From an uncultured Christensenella sp. (GTDB lineage: Bacteria > Bacillota > Clostridia > Christensenellales > Pumilibacteraceae), in contig CAJUGC010000003.1 of the NCBI GenBank assembly GCA_910585955.1, positions 158,277 through 222,276 of the forward strand: 64,000 nucleotides of DNA, read 5' to 3'. The notes beneath the pieces are model-generated. The model had not been told where the DNA came from. It did not search any database and was given only the letters and a program-made list of their open reading frames with translations. Both the position numbers and the translations under genes were made by a program. Of this stretch, positions 50,697-60,135 are shown piece after piece (the stretch's first letter is position 1; each line of letters begins with the position of its first letter).

Positions 50697-50729
50697 AAAC
50701 GAGGCTGCGATTTACTTCAACCTCGTTTT
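50697..50729 (-). terminator. Terminator of the ribosomal protein operon (after rplQ)
   Basis: AAAACGAGG pairs with CCTCGTTTT (9 bp, 15-nt loop); the minus strand continues TTTTCTG. It lies 25 nt after the rplQ stop codon. Confidence 0.65.
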
Positions 50730-50753
50730 GTATTACCGTATGATGATTAAATT

Positions 50754-51266
50754 CTACACGAGCTCTATGAGCGCGGTTTCGGCGCCGTCGCCGCGTCTGA
50801 AGCCCATTTTGAGCACGCGCGTATAGCCGCCCTTGCGACCTACGTCCTTACTGCGCTGGTCGTACTTGGGAGCAAGCTCGTTGAAGATCTTTTCGGGAAG
50901 CGCATGGTATATCTTCTGCGTGCGCGCCTTGAAAGCCTCGTCGCTTTCGCCGTCGAGCTTCTTATCGGGAACGTCATAGGTAAGCGCCATAATGCGGCGA
51001 CGAGCGTCGAGCTTGTCTTTGCCGTCGTTTATGACCTCGACCTGTATTTCCTGACCCTTGCTGTTTCTGCGGGTCTCGACCTTCTTGACGGTGTCGAGAT
51101 AATTGTTTATAGCAAGCGTGATGATCTTTTCCGCGTACTTCTGAACTTCCTTGGCTCTCGCATACGTCGTTTCGATCTTGCCGTTCATGAGTAGTTCGGT
51201 TGCTTGCTGGCGAATGAGCGCCATTCTTTGATCGGTAGGCTTACCGAGTTTTCTCTGCATTGCCAT
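50754..51266 (-). CDS. rplQ: Ribosomal protein L17
   Basis: 170 residues. MQRKLGKPTDQRMALIRQQA at the N-terminus and GGYTRVLKMGFRRGDGAETA at the C-terminus define L17. Typical L17 is about 115-130 residues; an insert of about 50 residues (67-125, including GQEIQVEVINDGKDKLDARR) makes it longer, as in several Clostridia. Last gene of the cluster, 11 nt after rpoA, with its terminator at 50697. Confidence 0.95.
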   Translation of the reverse strand: MAMQRKLGKPTDQRMALIRQQATELLMNGKIETTYARAKEVQKYAEKIITLAINNYLDTVKKVETRRNSKGQEIQVEVINDGKDKLDARRRIMALTYDVPDKKLDGESDEAFKARTQKIYHALPEKIFNELAPKYDQRSKDVGRKGGYTRVLKMGFRRGDGAETALIELV

Positions 51267-51277
51267 TGTCTTTCTCC

Positions 51278-52237
51278 TTATTCTTCATTACTTTTGAGGT
51301 CAAGCCCGTAGCTGCGGAGCTTTCCTATAACCTCGTCGAGCGACTTCCTGCCGAGGTTGCGCACTTTTAACATATCGTCCTCGGAACGCTTTGTGAGATC
51401 CTCGACGGTGTGAATTCCCGCGCGCTTTAAGCAATTGTACGAGCGTACCGACAAGTCCATGTCCTCGATGTTCATTTCCAGCACTTTCTGCTGTTTGTCC
51501 TCTTCGCGCGATACGAGAATATCCATTCCCGATATTACATCCGAAAGGTTTACAAACAGACGAATGTGATCCTCTATCGCCTTAGCCGCAAGACTCAAAA
51601 CGTCTTTTGCCGTAAGCGAGCCGTCTGTCTTGACATCGAGCGTGAGCTTATCGTAGTCGATGCTCTGTCCGACGCGCGTGCTCTCGACGGAGTAGCTTGC
51701 GCTCTTGACCGGCGTGAATATCGCATCGATCGGTATATAGCCTATGGGCTTGGTGGGATCCTTAAGATTTTCGGCGACTACATAGCCTCTGCCGAGACCT
51801 ACGGTAAGCTCCATGCTGAGCTTCGCGCCTTCGTCCATAGTGCAAATATAAAGCTCGGGGTTAAGAATCTCTATCTCGGGATCGATTTCTATATCTGCCG
51901 CCGTAACGATACCAGGCGTAGTGCGCTCGATACGAAGAGTCTTTTTAAGCGTCTTATCGGTGTAGTTTGCCTTGAGGTTTAGCCCCTTGAGATTGAGGAT
52001 TATGTCCGCGACGTCCTCTTTTATTCCCTTTACGGTGCTGAACTCGTGGCTGACTCCCTCGATACGAATACCGATTACCGCCGCTCCCGGAAGCGCCGAC
52101 ATGAGCACTCTTCTCAGAGCGTTGCCGAGCGTAATGCCGTATCCCCTCTCAAGCGGCTCGACGACGAACTTGCCTTGGCGAAGGTCGGCGCTCTCCTCGA
52201 GGGTGATTCTGGGCTTTTCGATTTCCATCATATTCAA
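51278..52237 (-). CDS. rpoA: RNA polymerase alpha subunit
   Basis: 319 residues. Alpha-NTD (about 5-232, with GYGITLGNALRRVL and VAENLKDPTKPIGYIPIDA) for assembly, alpha-CTD (about 255-310, SVRSYNCLKRAGIHTVEDL) for DNA and regulator contacts. The start is uncertain: TTG at 52237 lies 9 nt after AGGAG; ATGs at 52231 and 52228 are in frame but farther away. Preceded by rpsD with an 90-nt gap, unusually long for the operon. Confidence 0.95.
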   Translation of the reverse strand: MNMMEIEKPRITLEESADLRQGKFVVEPLERGYGITLGNALRRVLMSALPGAAVIGIRIEGVSHEFSTVKGIKEDVADIILNLKGLNLKANYTDKTLKKTLRIERTTPGIVTAADIEIDPEIEILNPELYICTMDEGAKLSMELTVGLGRGYVVAENLKDPTKPIGYIPIDAIFTPVKSASYSVESTRVGQSIDYDKLTLDVKTDGSLTAKDVLSLAAKAIEDHIRLFVNLSDVISGMDILVSREEDKQQKVLEMNIEDMDLSVRSYNCLKRAGIHTVEDLTKRSEDDMLKVRNLGRKSLDEVIGKLRSYGLDLKSNEE

Positions 52238-52327
52238 TTTGATTATCTCCTTAAATTAGGTCTGCCTATTCTCCATGCGGTGACTTTCTTTTATACCGCC
52301 CTCTTATCTTGCCTAAAAGGCTCGGTA

Positions 52328-52948
52328 TTACTTGGAGTACAACTCGATGATAAGCTGTTCGTTGATATTCAGGTCGACGTCGGCTCTCTCGGGCTCGGCA
52401 ATCACTTTGCCCTTGAACGCTTCCGTATCGAACTCAACCCATTTGGGCATTACTATCTTCGCGCCGCGAAGTTCTTTAAACAATCCGTTGTCGGTCTTGC
52501 CTTCCTTTATTGCAATGACGTCGCCCACTTTCACTTGATAGCTCGGAATGTTGACATTCTTGCCGTTCACGGTTATGTGACCGTGATTGACTATCTGACG
52601 GGACTGTGCGCGCGACGATCCTATTCCCATGCGATATACTACGTTGTCGAGACGCTTCTCGAGGAGGAAAAGCATGGTCTCGCCCGTTACACCCTTGCGG
52701 CGCTCGGCTTCCTCGTAATATCCGCGGAACTGCTTTTCAAGCAGTCCGTAAGCGCGCTTGACCTTCTGCTTCTCGCGGAGCTGGAGGCTGTACTCGCTCG
52801 CTTTCTTTCTGCCGAGACCGTGAGGTCCGGGAGGCACGGGACGTCTGTCCATAGCGCACTTTTTAGTCGTGCATCTGTCGCCTTTCAAAAACAATTTCTG
52901 TCCTTCGCGTCTGCACTGTCTGCAATCCGCGCACGTATATTTAGCCAT
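52328..52948 (-). CDS. rpsD: Ribosomal protein S4
   Basis: 206 residues, with cysteines C6, C9, C12, C26 and C31 near the N-terminus (zinc-binding 'C+' form), the S4 RNA-binding domain near 95-155 ([20 protein letters not shown]). In many bacteria S4 represses the alpha operon by binding a leader near rpsM; I see no clear leader here. It sits 16 nt after rpsK. Confidence 0.95.
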   Translation of the reverse strand: MAKYTCADCRQCRREGQKLFLKGDRCTTKKCAMDRRPVPPGPHGLGRKKASEYSLQLREKQKVKRAYGLLEKQFRGYYEEAERRKGVTGETMLFLLEKRLDNVVYRMGIGSSRAQSRQIVNHGHITVNGKNVNIPSYQVKVGDVIAIKEGKTDNGLFKELRGAKIVMPKWVEFDTEAFKGKVIAEPERADVDLNINEQLIIELYSK

Positions 52949-52963
52949 TTGATCTCGATCTCC

Positions 52964-53353
52964 TTATACTCTTCTGCGTTTGGGCGGACGGCATCCGTTG
53001 TGCGGAATAGGCGATACGTCGGTTATCGACGTAACCTGCAGTCCTACCACGTCCAGCGCTCTTATTGCCGACTCTCTTCCGCTACCCGGGCCCTTGACGA
53101 ATACGTCCACGCTCCTAAGTCCGTGCTCTTTAGCAGCCGCGGCAGCCTTTTCGCAAGCCTGCTGAGCGGCGAACGGCGTTCCTTTACGGCTTCCGCGGAA
53201 ACCGAGCGCGCCTGCCGAGCAAGCGCTTATCGCATTGCCGCGCTCGTCCGTAACCGTAATGAGAGTGTTGCTGAACGACGCCTGAATGTGAACCTGACCT
53301 TTGTCGATGTTCTTCGTAATTTTCTTTTTAGTAGCTGTTTTCTTAACTGCCAT
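52964..53353 (-). CDS. rpsK: Ribosomal protein S11
   Basis: 129 residues. [20 protein letters not shown] and [20 protein letters not shown] are S11 signatures, ending in [12 protein letters not shown]. The Lys-rich start ([20 protein letters not shown]) is normal for the family. Located 16 nt after rpsM and 15 nt before rpsD. Confidence 0.96.
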   Translation of the reverse strand: MAVKKTATKKKITKNIDKGQVHIQASFSNTLITVTDERGNAISACSAGALGFRGSRKGTPFAAQQACEKAAAAAKEHGLRSVDVFVKGPGSGRESAIRALDVVGLQVTSITDVSPIPHNGCRPPKRRRV

Positions 53354-53369
53354 TGTCGTTCACCTCTCC

Positions 53370-53741
53370 TTACTTCTTCTTCGCGCGACCGACGGTACGC
53401 TTCGGTCCCTTTCTCGTACGCGCATTTTGCTTAGTGCTCTGACCGCGAACGGGCAGTCCCTTGCGGTGACGCACTCCGCGATAGCAGCCTATTTCCATAA
53501 GGCGCTTTATATTCAGAGCCACTTCGCGATGCAAATCGCCTTCCACCTGTATGTTGTGTTCGATGTAATTACGAAGGGCGCCCACCTGATCCTCGGTAAG
53601 ATCCTTGACCCTTATATCGGGGTCTATGTCGGTAGCTTTCAAAATCGTGTTTGCGAGCGGTCTGCCGATGCCGTAGATGTAGGTAAGACCGATCTCCACG
53701 CGCTTTTCTCTCGGCAAATCGATACCGGCTATTCTTGCCAT
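53370..53741 (-). CDS. rpsM: Ribosomal protein S13
   Basis: 123 residues. [20 protein letters not shown] and YIYGIGRP are the S13 N-terminus; the C-terminal basic tail ([17 protein letters not shown]) contacts tRNA in the P and A sites. A 141-nt gap to rpmJ, longer than elsewhere in the cluster, has no gene. Confidence 0.96.
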   Translation of the reverse strand: MARIAGIDLPREKRVEIGLTYIYGIGRPLANTILKATDIDPDIRVKDLTEDQVGALRNYIEHNIQVEGDLHREVALNIKRLMEIGCYRGVRHRKGLPVRGQSTKQNARTRKGPKRTVGRAKKK

Positions 53742-53882
53742 TTTGATGTTCTCCTATAAATTTTGATTTGATATGTGATTATTTTGATATATAAACGCTT
53801 TCCCGTCTTTCCGCCGCGCTCTGGAATGACAGCGCGTCGAATGAGAAAACGAATTGTTTTCGCCGCAAAGCGTCAAAGCTTT

Positions 53883-53999
53883 TTAGCCCTGACGCTGTTT
53901 GTGATTTGCATATTTCGAGCAGATAATCATTACTTTGCCGTGTCTCTTGATTACCTTGCATTTGTCGCACATCGGCTTGACGGAAGTACGTACTTTCAT
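53883..53999 (-). CDS. rpmJ: Ribosomal protein L36
   Basis: 38 residues, read from the ATG at 53999 to the TAA at 53883: [20 protein letters not shown] and so on to KQRQG. Zinc ligands C11, C14, C27 and H33. A typical C+ form of L36. It is too short for most ORF callers. Position between infA and rpsM is the standard one. Confidence 0.95.
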   Translation of the reverse strand: MKVRTSVKPMCDKCKVIKRHGKVMIICSKYANHKQRQG

Positions 54000-54065
54000 T
54001 GTTCTTGTCCTCCATTGGCTTAAATTGGTTTGCTTTTCTTTCCTGCGCTTTCTAAAGCACAATTT

Positions 54066-54287
54066 CTAATTTTTGTGACGGTATGTTATGCGACCTTTCG
54101 TGAGGTCATACGGTGACATTTCCAGCTTTACGGTATCGCCGACGAGTATCTTGATGTAGTGCATACGAATCTTACCGGATATCGTACACAACACTATGTG
54201 TCCGTTCGAAAGTTTCACTTTGAACATCGCGTTTCTCAAGCACTCTACTACGACGCCTTCGACTTCTATATTGTCTTCCTTCGGCAT
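54066..54287 (-). CDS. infA: Translation initiation factor IF-1
   Basis: 73 residues from the ATG at 54287, which has GGAGGAG upstream; the longer frame is rejected. Single OB-fold/S1 domain with [20 protein letters not shown] and [15 protein letters not shown]. It binds the A site of 30S and helps start selection. It follows the KOW-domain protein by 11 nt. Confidence 0.96.
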   Translation of the reverse strand: MPKEDNIEVEGVVVECLRNAMFKVKLSNGHIVLCTISGKIRMHYIKILVGDTVKLEMSPYDLTKGRITYRHKN

Positions 54288-54298
54288 AAGCTCCTCCG

Positions 54299-54538
54299 CT
54301 AATTGGAATCTTTCAAAGCTCTTTTGAGCATTTCGTTCGTAAGCCCTTCGGCACAAAGTCCGCTGTCTCCGTCAACTCTCAAGTGCTTTATCCTTTTGAG
54401 CTTCGGATTGTCGAGCTTTCTGTACTCTCCGTCCGAAACGAGCGCGAAGTCTTCTCCCGCCAAGGCGAGCACAACATATCGCCTGCCCGTATCGTGACCT
54501 TTAAGGCTTACCGCCGTCTTAAACGTGAGTTCTTTCAA
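54299..54538 (-). CDS. KOW-domain RNA-binding protein (L14e-like)
   Basis: 79 residues. [20 protein letters not shown] is the KOW-type start of L14e-like proteins found between map and infA in Clostridia; the rest ([15 protein letters not shown]) is basic. No function is established beyond presumed rRNA binding. Spacing of 11 nt on both sides fits one operon. Confidence 0.75.
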   Translation of the reverse strand: MKELTFKTAVSLKGHDTGRRYVVLALAGEDFALVSDGEYRKLDNPKLKRIKHLRVDGDSGLCAEGLTNEMLKRALKDSN

Positions 54539-54549
54539 CCTTCACCTCT

Positions 54550-55296
54550 TTACAGCGTAAGTATCTCGGCGTCGTCCTCGCGCACGATAATCGTGTTTTC
54601 GTAATGAGCGCTCGGCGATCCGTCCCGAGTTCGGCACGTCCAGCCGTCCTTGGCATCGATACTTATACGCGGCGAACCGAGATTTATCATAGGCTCTATC
54701 GCAAGACAGTTGCCTGCGACAAGTCGCGGACCGCTTCCCGCTACGCCGTAGTTGGGAACGTCGGGCGGCTCGTGCAGGTGAGTCCCGATACCGTGACCGA
54801 CCATTTCGCGCACCACTCCGTAGCCGTGCTTTTCGGCGTGAACCTGTATTGCGTGGGACACGTCGCCGAGGCGCGCGCCCTGCCTGACCTTTGCTATGCC
54901 CTCGAAGAAACACTCGCGAGTGACTTCTATGAGCCTCTCTTTTTCGGGCGAAATCTTCCCGACGGGGAAAGTTCGCGCCGCATCGCCGTGGTATCCGTCT
55001 AAAAGCGCACCCACGTCTATGCTTACTATCTCTCCTTCCTTGAGAACTCTGAGCGAAGGTATCCCGTGCACGACCACGTCGTCTACGGAGATACAGCTCG
55101 CGGCGGGAAAACCGTTGTAATTCTTGAAAGACGGAATCGCTCCGAACGAACGAATGTACTCTTCTATCATGGAGTTGAGTTCGAGCGTGCTTATTCCCGG
55201 TTTTACGAAAGGCTCGATATATCTCAATGTGTCGCCGACGATTTTGCCAGCGGCGCGCATTTTTTCGAGCTGTTCTTCCGTCTTTACCGCAATCAT
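54550..55296 (-). CDS. map: Methionine aminopeptidase, type I
   Basis: 248 residues, normal length. Dinuclear metal centre: HGIPS (His near 75), the pair of Asp in SIDVGALLDGYHGDAAR, H in MVGHGIGTHLHEPPDVP and the Glu near EPMINLG. It removes initiator Met. Its start overlaps the end of adk by 4 nt (ATGA), so translation is coupled. Confidence 0.95.
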   Translation of the reverse strand: MIAVKTEEQLEKMRAAGKIVGDTLRYIEPFVKPGISTLELNSMIEEYIRSFGAIPSFKNYNGFPAASCISVDDVVVHGIPSLRVLKEGEIVSIDVGALLDGYHGDAARTFPVGKISPEKERLIEVTRECFFEGIAKVRQGARLGDVSHAIQVHAEKHGYGVVREMVGHGIGTHLHEPPDVPNYGVAGSGPRLVAGNCLAIEPMINLGSPRISIDAKDGWTCRTRDGSPSAHYENTIIVREDDAEILTL

Positions 55297-55910
55297 CTAA
55301 GCGCCTTCTCTATCTCGGCGAACACTCCGTCAATGGACTTCATTCCGTCGATGTGTACGAGCTTGCCCTTCTTTTCGTAGTACTCTATGAGCGGCGCCGT
55401 AGACTGCTCGTAGACCGTCAGACGCTTGTTCACCGTTTCGAGCGTGTCGTCGGCGCGCTGTATAAGCTCGCCGCCGCAACGCGTGCAGACGTTGTCCTTT
55501 TTTGTGCTGATGTGATAGCTCTCGCCGCACTTTGCGCACACCCTGCGTCCCGTGAGACGGTCGGCAAGCGCCTTTAAGTCCACGTCGAGGTTTATCACTT
55601 TGTCCGGCGCGTCCATCTTCTCGAGCGCCTCCGCCTGACCTATGTTACGGGGAAAACCGTCGAGCAGATAGCCGTTTTTACAGTCGTCCTCTTTGAGGCG
55701 AAGCTCGACTATTTCGTTCGTCACTTCGTCGGGAACGAGCTGACCCTTGTCGATGTACGCCTTTGCCTTGAGTCCGACGGGCGTGCCCTCTTTGAGGTTC
55801 TTGCGGAATATGTCGCCCGTAGATATGTGAGGAATATTAAGTGTTTCGGCGATCTTAGTCGCCTGCGTGCCCTTGCCCGCTCCGGGCGCACCGAGTAATA
55901 CAAGTTTCAT
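55293..55910 (-). CDS. adk: Adenylate kinase, zinc-binding LID
   Basis: 205 residues from the ATG at 55910 (AAGGAGA 7 nt before). P-loop GAPGAGKGTQA (about 7-17), LDGFPRN, and a LID with CAKCGESYH and CTRCGG, the four-Cys zinc type of Gram-positives. Between it and secY lie 176 nt including hairpin element C. Confidence 0.95.
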   Translation of the reverse strand: MKLVLLGAPGAGKGTQATKIAETLNIPHISTGDIFRKNLKEGTPVGLKAKAYIDKGQLVPDEVTNEIVELRLKEDDCKNGYLLDGFPRNIGQAEALEKMDAPDKVINLDVDLKALADRLTGRRVCAKCGESYHISTKKDNVCTRCGGELIQRADDTLETVNKRLTVYEQSTAPLIEYYEKKGKLVHIDGMKSIDGVFAEIEKALR

Positions 55911-55954
55911 TTTAAGTCTCCTTATTTGTCGAAACCCATAATGCGTTATTAACA

Positions 55955-56083
55955 GAGCAAGACGGGTTAGAAGCGAGCAAGACGGGCAACTGTCGGCGCG
56001 CACCGAGGACGTGTACTACATCGTACACAACCGAGGAGGCAAACCGAACGTAGCCCGTATTGCGACGCTTATAAGCCGTCGCC
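55955..56083. repeat. Long hairpin element, copy C, between secY and adk
   Basis: Left arm with two copies of GAGCAAGACGGG, right arm CGTAGCCCGTATTGCGACGC followed by TTATAAGCC. They pair over most of GACGGGTTAGAAGCGAGC and AAGACGGGC with the right arm. The apex GTGTAC-TACATC-GTACAC is a perfect 6-bp stem. It ends 3 nt before the stop codon of secY (56087), as copies A and B end right after their genes. Confidence 0.7.
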
Positions 56084-56086
56084 TTT

Positions 56087-57385
56087 TTACTTCAAGAAGC
56101 CTTTGTATTGCTTCATCATAAGCTGGCTTTCAAGCTGCTTATCGAACTCGAGCGCTACGGATACGACTATGAGAAGTCCCGTTGCCGAAAAAGCGTTTAC
56201 GAGCGTCGTGTCGTGAAGCACGAGCGAGAATATTACGGACGGCACTATTGCGATTATCGCGAGGAAGATCGCGCCGAACAGAGTAAGTCTCTTACTTATG
56301 CGAGCAAGATGTTCCGCCGTCGGTCTGCCCGGACGTATACCGGGAATAAATCCGCCGTACTGCTGAATGTTTCTCGCAACGTCCTCGGGATTGAATTGTA
56401 TCTGCGCGTAGAAGTACGAGAAGAAAAGTATCAAAAGTCCCGTAAGAACAAAGTATATCGGAGTACCGGATCCGAGCCAGGTCATCCACCAACCGTAGAA
56501 ACCGCTGTTGGGCGCTACGATAGACGCGATGAGCTGCGGAAACGTGATTATCGCCGTAGCGAATATGATGGGAAGCACGCCTGCCGCGTTGACCTTTATG
56601 GGGATATTCGTGCTCTGACCGCCGTACTGCTTTCGTCCTTTAATCTGCTTGGCGTAGGTTATGGGCACGCGTCTTTCGGCCGCGTCGATGAATACGATAA
56701 ATCCGAATATTACGATGACAAGCGCAAGGAAACCTATAAGCTCCCATATTGCCGTATCTCGCGAAGGAATAGCTATTATCGTAGCGAGTATGCTCTGACC
56801 TGCCGTCGAAAGTATACCGACGAAGATGAGAAGCGAAATACCGTTGCCGATACCGTAATCGGTTATTCTTTCGCCGAGCCACATCGTGAACATCGAACCC
56901 GCTATAAGCATAACGGCTACGAATATCGCGACGAGCCACAAAGGAAGAGTAACTCTGAAAATCTCGGTCGCTATACCGCTGTTACGCGCCGTACTTACGA
57001 CGATACCCGCCGCCTGAGCGACCGCGAGCACAAGAGTCATAACGCGCGTTACGTTTGCAATCTTACGTCTGCCGTCGTCGCCCTGCTTGCTCCATTCCTC
57101 GAGTTTGGGAATGGCTATCGTCAGGAGCTGAACTATAATCGACGCATTGATGTACGGCGATATGCCGATCGCGAGAAACGCACCGTTTGCAAGCGCGCCG
57201 CCCGTGATTGCGGACAAAAGTCCGAGGAAAGTATCGGCTTGCTGCTCGCCGCTGTACCAACTCGACGTAATGCCGGGAAGGGGCAACCAACAGCCCAACC
57301 TATAAATAATCAAAAGTCCGATCGTTATGAGGATCTTCGTCCTGATCTCCTTGTTTTTAAACGCGTTTACGAGTGTGCGAAACAT
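56087..57385 (-). CDS. secY: Protein translocase subunit SecY
   Basis: 432 residues, ten membrane helices. Family landmarks: KIRTKILITIGLLIIYRLGC at the N-terminus, ALGISPYINASIIVQLL (here AIGISPYINASIIVQLLT, about 73-90), and SMFTMWLGERITDYGIGNGI. It is the channel for exported proteins with SecE/SecG. Its start overlaps rplO by 1 nt; the hairpin element C lies directly after the stop. Confidence 0.97.
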   Translation of the reverse strand: MFRTLVNAFKNKEIRTKILITIGLLIIYRLGCWLPLPGITSSWYSGEQQADTFLGLLSAITGGALANGAFLAIGISPYINASIIVQLLTIAIPKLEEWSKQGDDGRRKIANVTRVMTLVLAVAQAAGIVVSTARNSGIATEIFRVTLPLWLVAIFVAVMLIAGSMFTMWLGERITDYGIGNGISLLIFVGILSTAGQSILATIIAIPSRDTAIWELIGFLALVIVIFGFIVFIDAAERRVPITYAKQIKGRKQYGGQSTNIPIKVNAAGVLPIIFATAIITFPQLIASIVAPNSGFYGWWMTWLGSGTPIYFVLTGLLILFFSYFYAQIQFNPEDVARNIQQYGGFIPGIRPGRPTAEHLARISKRLTLFGAIFLAIIAIVPSVIFSLVLHDTTLVNAFSATGLLIVVSVALEFDKQLESQLMMKQYKGFLK

Positions 57386-57828
57386 CAGAGCACCTCGGCT
57401 TTGCCGCCGAGCTTTTCAAGTTTCTCAACCGCGGACTTGGAAAATTTCGCTGCCTGTACGGTCAGCTTTTTCGTAAGTGCTCCGTCTCCGAGAACCTTAA
57501 GACCGTAAGGCTCGATTTTCGAGATGACGCCCGTTTCTTTGAGAAGCTGTGCCGTAACGACCGTGCCTTCCTCGAAACGCTCGAGATCGCCGAGATTGAC
57601 GACGCTGTAGACTTTCTTCCAGCGGTTGTCGAATCCAACTTTGGGGAGCCTGCGGGAAAGCGGCATCTGACCGCCTTCGAAGCCGGGGCGAACGCCGCCT
57701 CCGCTGCGAGCCCACTGACCCTTGTGACCTTTACCGCTCGTCTTGCCGAGACCCGAACCTATACCTCTTCCCAATCTCTTTTTGGAGGTTCTCGCGCCTA
57801 CGGCAGGAGCCAAATCATGCAATTCCAT
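57385..57828 (-). CDS. rplO: Ribosomal protein L15
   Basis: 147 residues. [20 protein letters not shown] and [18 protein letters not shown] are diagnostic. Glycine-rich N-terminus embedded in 23S rRNA. 17 nt after rpmD; overlaps secY by one nucleotide. Confidence 0.96.
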   Translation of the reverse strand: MELHDLAPAVGARTSKKRLGRGIGSGLGKTSGKGHKGQWARSGGGVRPGFEGGQMPLSRRLPKVGFDNRWKKVYSVVNLGDLERFEEGTVVTAQLLKETGVISKIEPYGLKVLGDGALTKKLTVQAAKFSKSAVEKLEKLGGKAEVL

Positions 57829-57845
57829 AGTCTATTCTCCTTACC

Positions 57846-58040
57846 TTATGCCTCGATCTCTTTTACGTCGACGAGATGTTTTACGACGAAAATCATTCCG
57901 CGCATAGCGGGATTATCGTCCTTTACTACGACGGAGCCGATCTTTTTAAGCCCGAGCGCCTCAACCGTGCGCTTCTGCTTTTCGAGGCGACCTATCGTGC
58001 TCTTTTTAAGAGTGATTTCCAATTTTTTTGTCTTAGCCAT
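57846..58040 (-). CDS. rpmD: Ribosomal protein L30
   Basis: 64 residues. [20 protein letters not shown] and [17 protein letters not shown] are the L30 pattern. 10 nt after rpsE. Confidence 0.93.
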   Translation of the reverse strand: MAKTKKLEITLKKSTIGRLEKQKRTVEALGLKKIGSVVVKDDNPAMRGMIFVVKHLVDVKEIEA

Positions 58041-58050
58041 GACTGTTCAC

Positions 58051-58563
58051 CTATCCCAGAATTTCTTCCACGGTCTTTCCGCGCATAGCGGCGATCTTTT
58101 CGGGCGAGCGAAGTAACTTCAAGCCCTCCATGGTTGCCTTTACGCAGTTGATCGGATTGCGCGAGCCGTAGCTTTTTGTGGTTATGTTTCTGATACCCGC
58201 AAGTTCTACGACGCTTCTCGCGCTCGAACCCGCGATAACGCCCGTACCTTCGGGAGCGGGGCGAAGCAGTACCTGGCTCTTGCCGTATACGCCGATAACG
58301 TCGTGCGGTATCGTAGTCTCCGAAAGAGGCACTTTGATCATGCTGCGACGAGCCTGCGTTTCGGCTTTCTTGATAGCCTCGGGGACTTCCGCTGCTTTTG
58401 CCATGCCGAGTCCTACGCTGCCGTTGCCGTCGCCGACTACGACAAGCGCCGAAAAGCGCATATTTCTGCCGCCTTTTACGACCTTGGTTATTCTGTTGAC
58501 GGCTACGAGTTTGCTCTTTATGCCGTCGTCTTGTTTGACTTCTTCACGTTCGCGTCTTGCCAT
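58051..58563 (-). CDS. rpsE: Ribosomal protein S5
   Basis: 170 residues. Double-stranded RNA-binding N-domain ([20 protein letters not shown], near 16-35) with the spectinomycin-related loop, and [19 protein letters not shown]. It takes part in decoding accuracy. Located 15 nt after rplR. Confidence 0.96.
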   Translation of the reverse strand: MARREREEVKQDDGIKSKLVAVNRITKVVKGGRNMRFSALVVVGDGNGSVGLGMAKAAEVPEAIKKAETQARRSMIKVPLSETTIPHDVIGVYGKSQVLLRPAPEGTGVIAGSSARSVVELAGIRNITTKSYGSRNPINCVKATMEGLKLLRSPEKIAAMRGKTVEEILG

Positions 58564-58578
58564 TTTACGCTGCCCTCC

Positions 58579-58941
58579 TTAAAAATCCAGTCCGGCTTTT
58601 CTCGCGCTGTCGGCAATTGCCTTGACGCGACCCGTATACAGGTAGCCGCCGCGGTCGAATACGACTTCTTTTATACCGAGCGCCATGGCTTTTGCCGCAA
58701 CGTCGGCGCCGACGACCTCTGCCGCCTGAACCTTGGTCTTGCCCTTTACGTCCACTCCCTTGGCAACGGTCGAGGACGAGCAGAGCGTTACGCCCTTTAC
58801 GTCGTCGATCACTTGCGCGTAGATGTGGGAAAGGCTTCTGTAGACGGACAGTCTCGGACGCGCCGCCGTACCCCTTACGGAGTCCTTGACGCGCTTGTGA
58901 CGCTTAAGTCTTATCTCGTTTTTATTGACCTTGTTTATCAT
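58579..58941 (-). CDS. rplR: Ribosomal protein L18
   Basis: 120 residues. [20 protein letters not shown] and [16 protein letters not shown] are characteristic, with C-terminal [20 protein letters not shown]. Binds 5S rRNA. 12 nt after rplF. Confidence 0.96.
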   Translation of the reverse strand: MINKVNKNEIRLKRHKRVKDSVRGTAARPRLSVYRSLSHIYAQVIDDVKGVTLCSSSTVAKGVDVKGKTKVQAAEVVGADVAAKAMALGIKEVVFDRGGYLYTGRVKAIADSARKAGLDF

Positions 58942-58953
58942 ATCGCGTTACTC

Positions 58954-59496
58954 CTATTTACCCGCAGTCTTGCCCTCTTTCTTGACAACCACTTCGTCGC
59001 TGTAGTGCAGACCGTAGTTGTGATAGGGCTCGACGGGACGCTTGGAACGAATGTTTGCCGCCGTCTGTCCGACAAGCTCTTTCGAGATGCCCGTAACGGT
59101 GACGGTGGTGGCGTCGGGGCAAGCAAGCGTTATGCCTGCGGGCGCCGTAAACTCGACGGGGTGGCTGTAGCCGAGGTTCATGACAAGCTTGCTGCCGTTT
59201 ACCTGAGCTTTATAGCCGACGCCCTGAATGATAAGCGTCTTTACGAACGGGGTTTCTACGCCCTTTATCATATTGGCGATAAGCTGACGGTAAAGTCCGT
59301 GCTTTGCCTTGACCGATTTTTCTTCGCTGTCGCGTACGACCGTAAGGACGTTTCCTTCGAACTTGAGATCTATGTGCTTGTCGGCGATCTTTTGCGAAAG
59401 CGAGCCTTTGGGTCCGTCCACTTTTACGACGCCGTTTTCGAAAGCCACTTTTACCGCCGCGGGGATCTCGATATGCATTCTGCCTATTCTCGACAT
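58954..59496 (-). CDS. rplF: Ribosomal protein L6
   Basis: 180 residues from the ATG at 59496 (GGAGGGAG upstream); the frame up to 59529 overlaps rpsH and is rejected. MSRIGRMHIEIPAAV and the late YGLHYSDEVVVKKEGKTAGK are L6 ends; GVGYKAQVNGSKLVMNLGYS is the central motif. Confidence 0.95.
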   Translation of the reverse strand: MSRIGRMHIEIPAAVKVAFENGVVKVDGPKGSLSQKIADKHIDLKFEGNVLTVVRDSEEKSVKAKHGLYRQLIANMIKGVETPFVKTLIIQGVGYKAQVNGSKLVMNLGYSHPVEFTAPAGITLACPDATTVTVTGISKELVGQTAANIRSKRPVEPYHNYGLHYSDEVVVKKEGKTAGK

Positions 59497-59512
59497 AATC
59501 TTCTCCCTCCCC

Positions 59513-59911
59513 TTACCATACATAGGCAAGCACTTCGCCGCCTACCTTGTTCTTTCTCGCCTCTCGGTCCGTCATGATACCCTTAGAGGTGGAAATAATG
59601 GCTATTCCGAGTCCTCCGAGAACCTTGGGCAGTTCCTCATAACCTGCGTAAACGCGAAGACCGGGCTTACTGATACGCTTTAAGTTGCTTATGACGCTTT
59701 CGTATTTGTTGCCGTACTTGAGGACTATCTTTATATTCGGATGCCCCTCGTCGTCTACTATTTCCGCGCTCTTTACATATCCCTCGCTTACAAGGATATC
59801 GGCTATGGATTTCTTCATTTTGGAAGCGGGTATAAGCACGCTTTCATGGCGCGCCGTGAGAGCGTTTCTTATTCTCGTGAGCAAATCCGCTATCGGGTCT
59901 GTCGTTACCAT
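59513..59911 (-). CDS. rpsH: Ribosomal protein S8
   Basis: 132 residues. [20 protein letters not shown] is the S8 start and [20 protein letters not shown] its end. S8 is the known feedback repressor of the spc operon in E. coli; whether that works here cannot be told. Confidence 0.96.
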   Translation of the reverse strand: MVTTDPIADLLTRIRNALTARHESVLIPASKMKKSIADILVSEGYVKSAEIVDDEGHPNIKIVLKYGNKYESVISNLKRISKPGLRVYAGYEELPKVLGGLGIAIISTSKGIMTDREARKNKVGGEVLAYVW

Positions 59912-59926
59912 AAATTCATGCCCTCC

Positions 59927-60112
59927 TTACCAGCTCGACTTCTTGACGCCGGGAATCTCGCCCTTGTACGCCAACTCTCGGAAACATATTCTGCAAATGC
60001 CGTACTTCTTGAGCACCGCGTGCGGTCTGCCGCAGATGTTGCAGCGAGTATACGCGCGCGTCGAGAACTTGACCGGCTTCTTTTGCTTGTTTACCATTGC
60101 TTTTTTTGCCAT
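59927..60112 (-). CDS. rpsN: Ribosomal protein S14, zinc type
   Basis: 61 residues, short 'Z' form with four cysteines C24, C27, C40 and C43 ([24 protein letters not shown]). It replaces the long zinc-free S14 of proteobacteria. 15 nt before rpsH. Confidence 0.96.
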   Translation of the reverse strand: MAKKAMVNKQKKPVKFSTRAYTRCNICGRPHAVLKKYGICRICFRELAYKGEIPGVKKSSW

Positions 60113-60135
60113 GTTCTTTTATCTCCTTTTCCCTG

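Noticed and set aside
55911..56003. N-terminal extension of adenylate kinase by 31 codons
   Set aside because: It runs into hairpin element C; the ATG at 55910 with AAGGAGA gives the standard N-terminus MKLVLLGAPGAGKGTQ.
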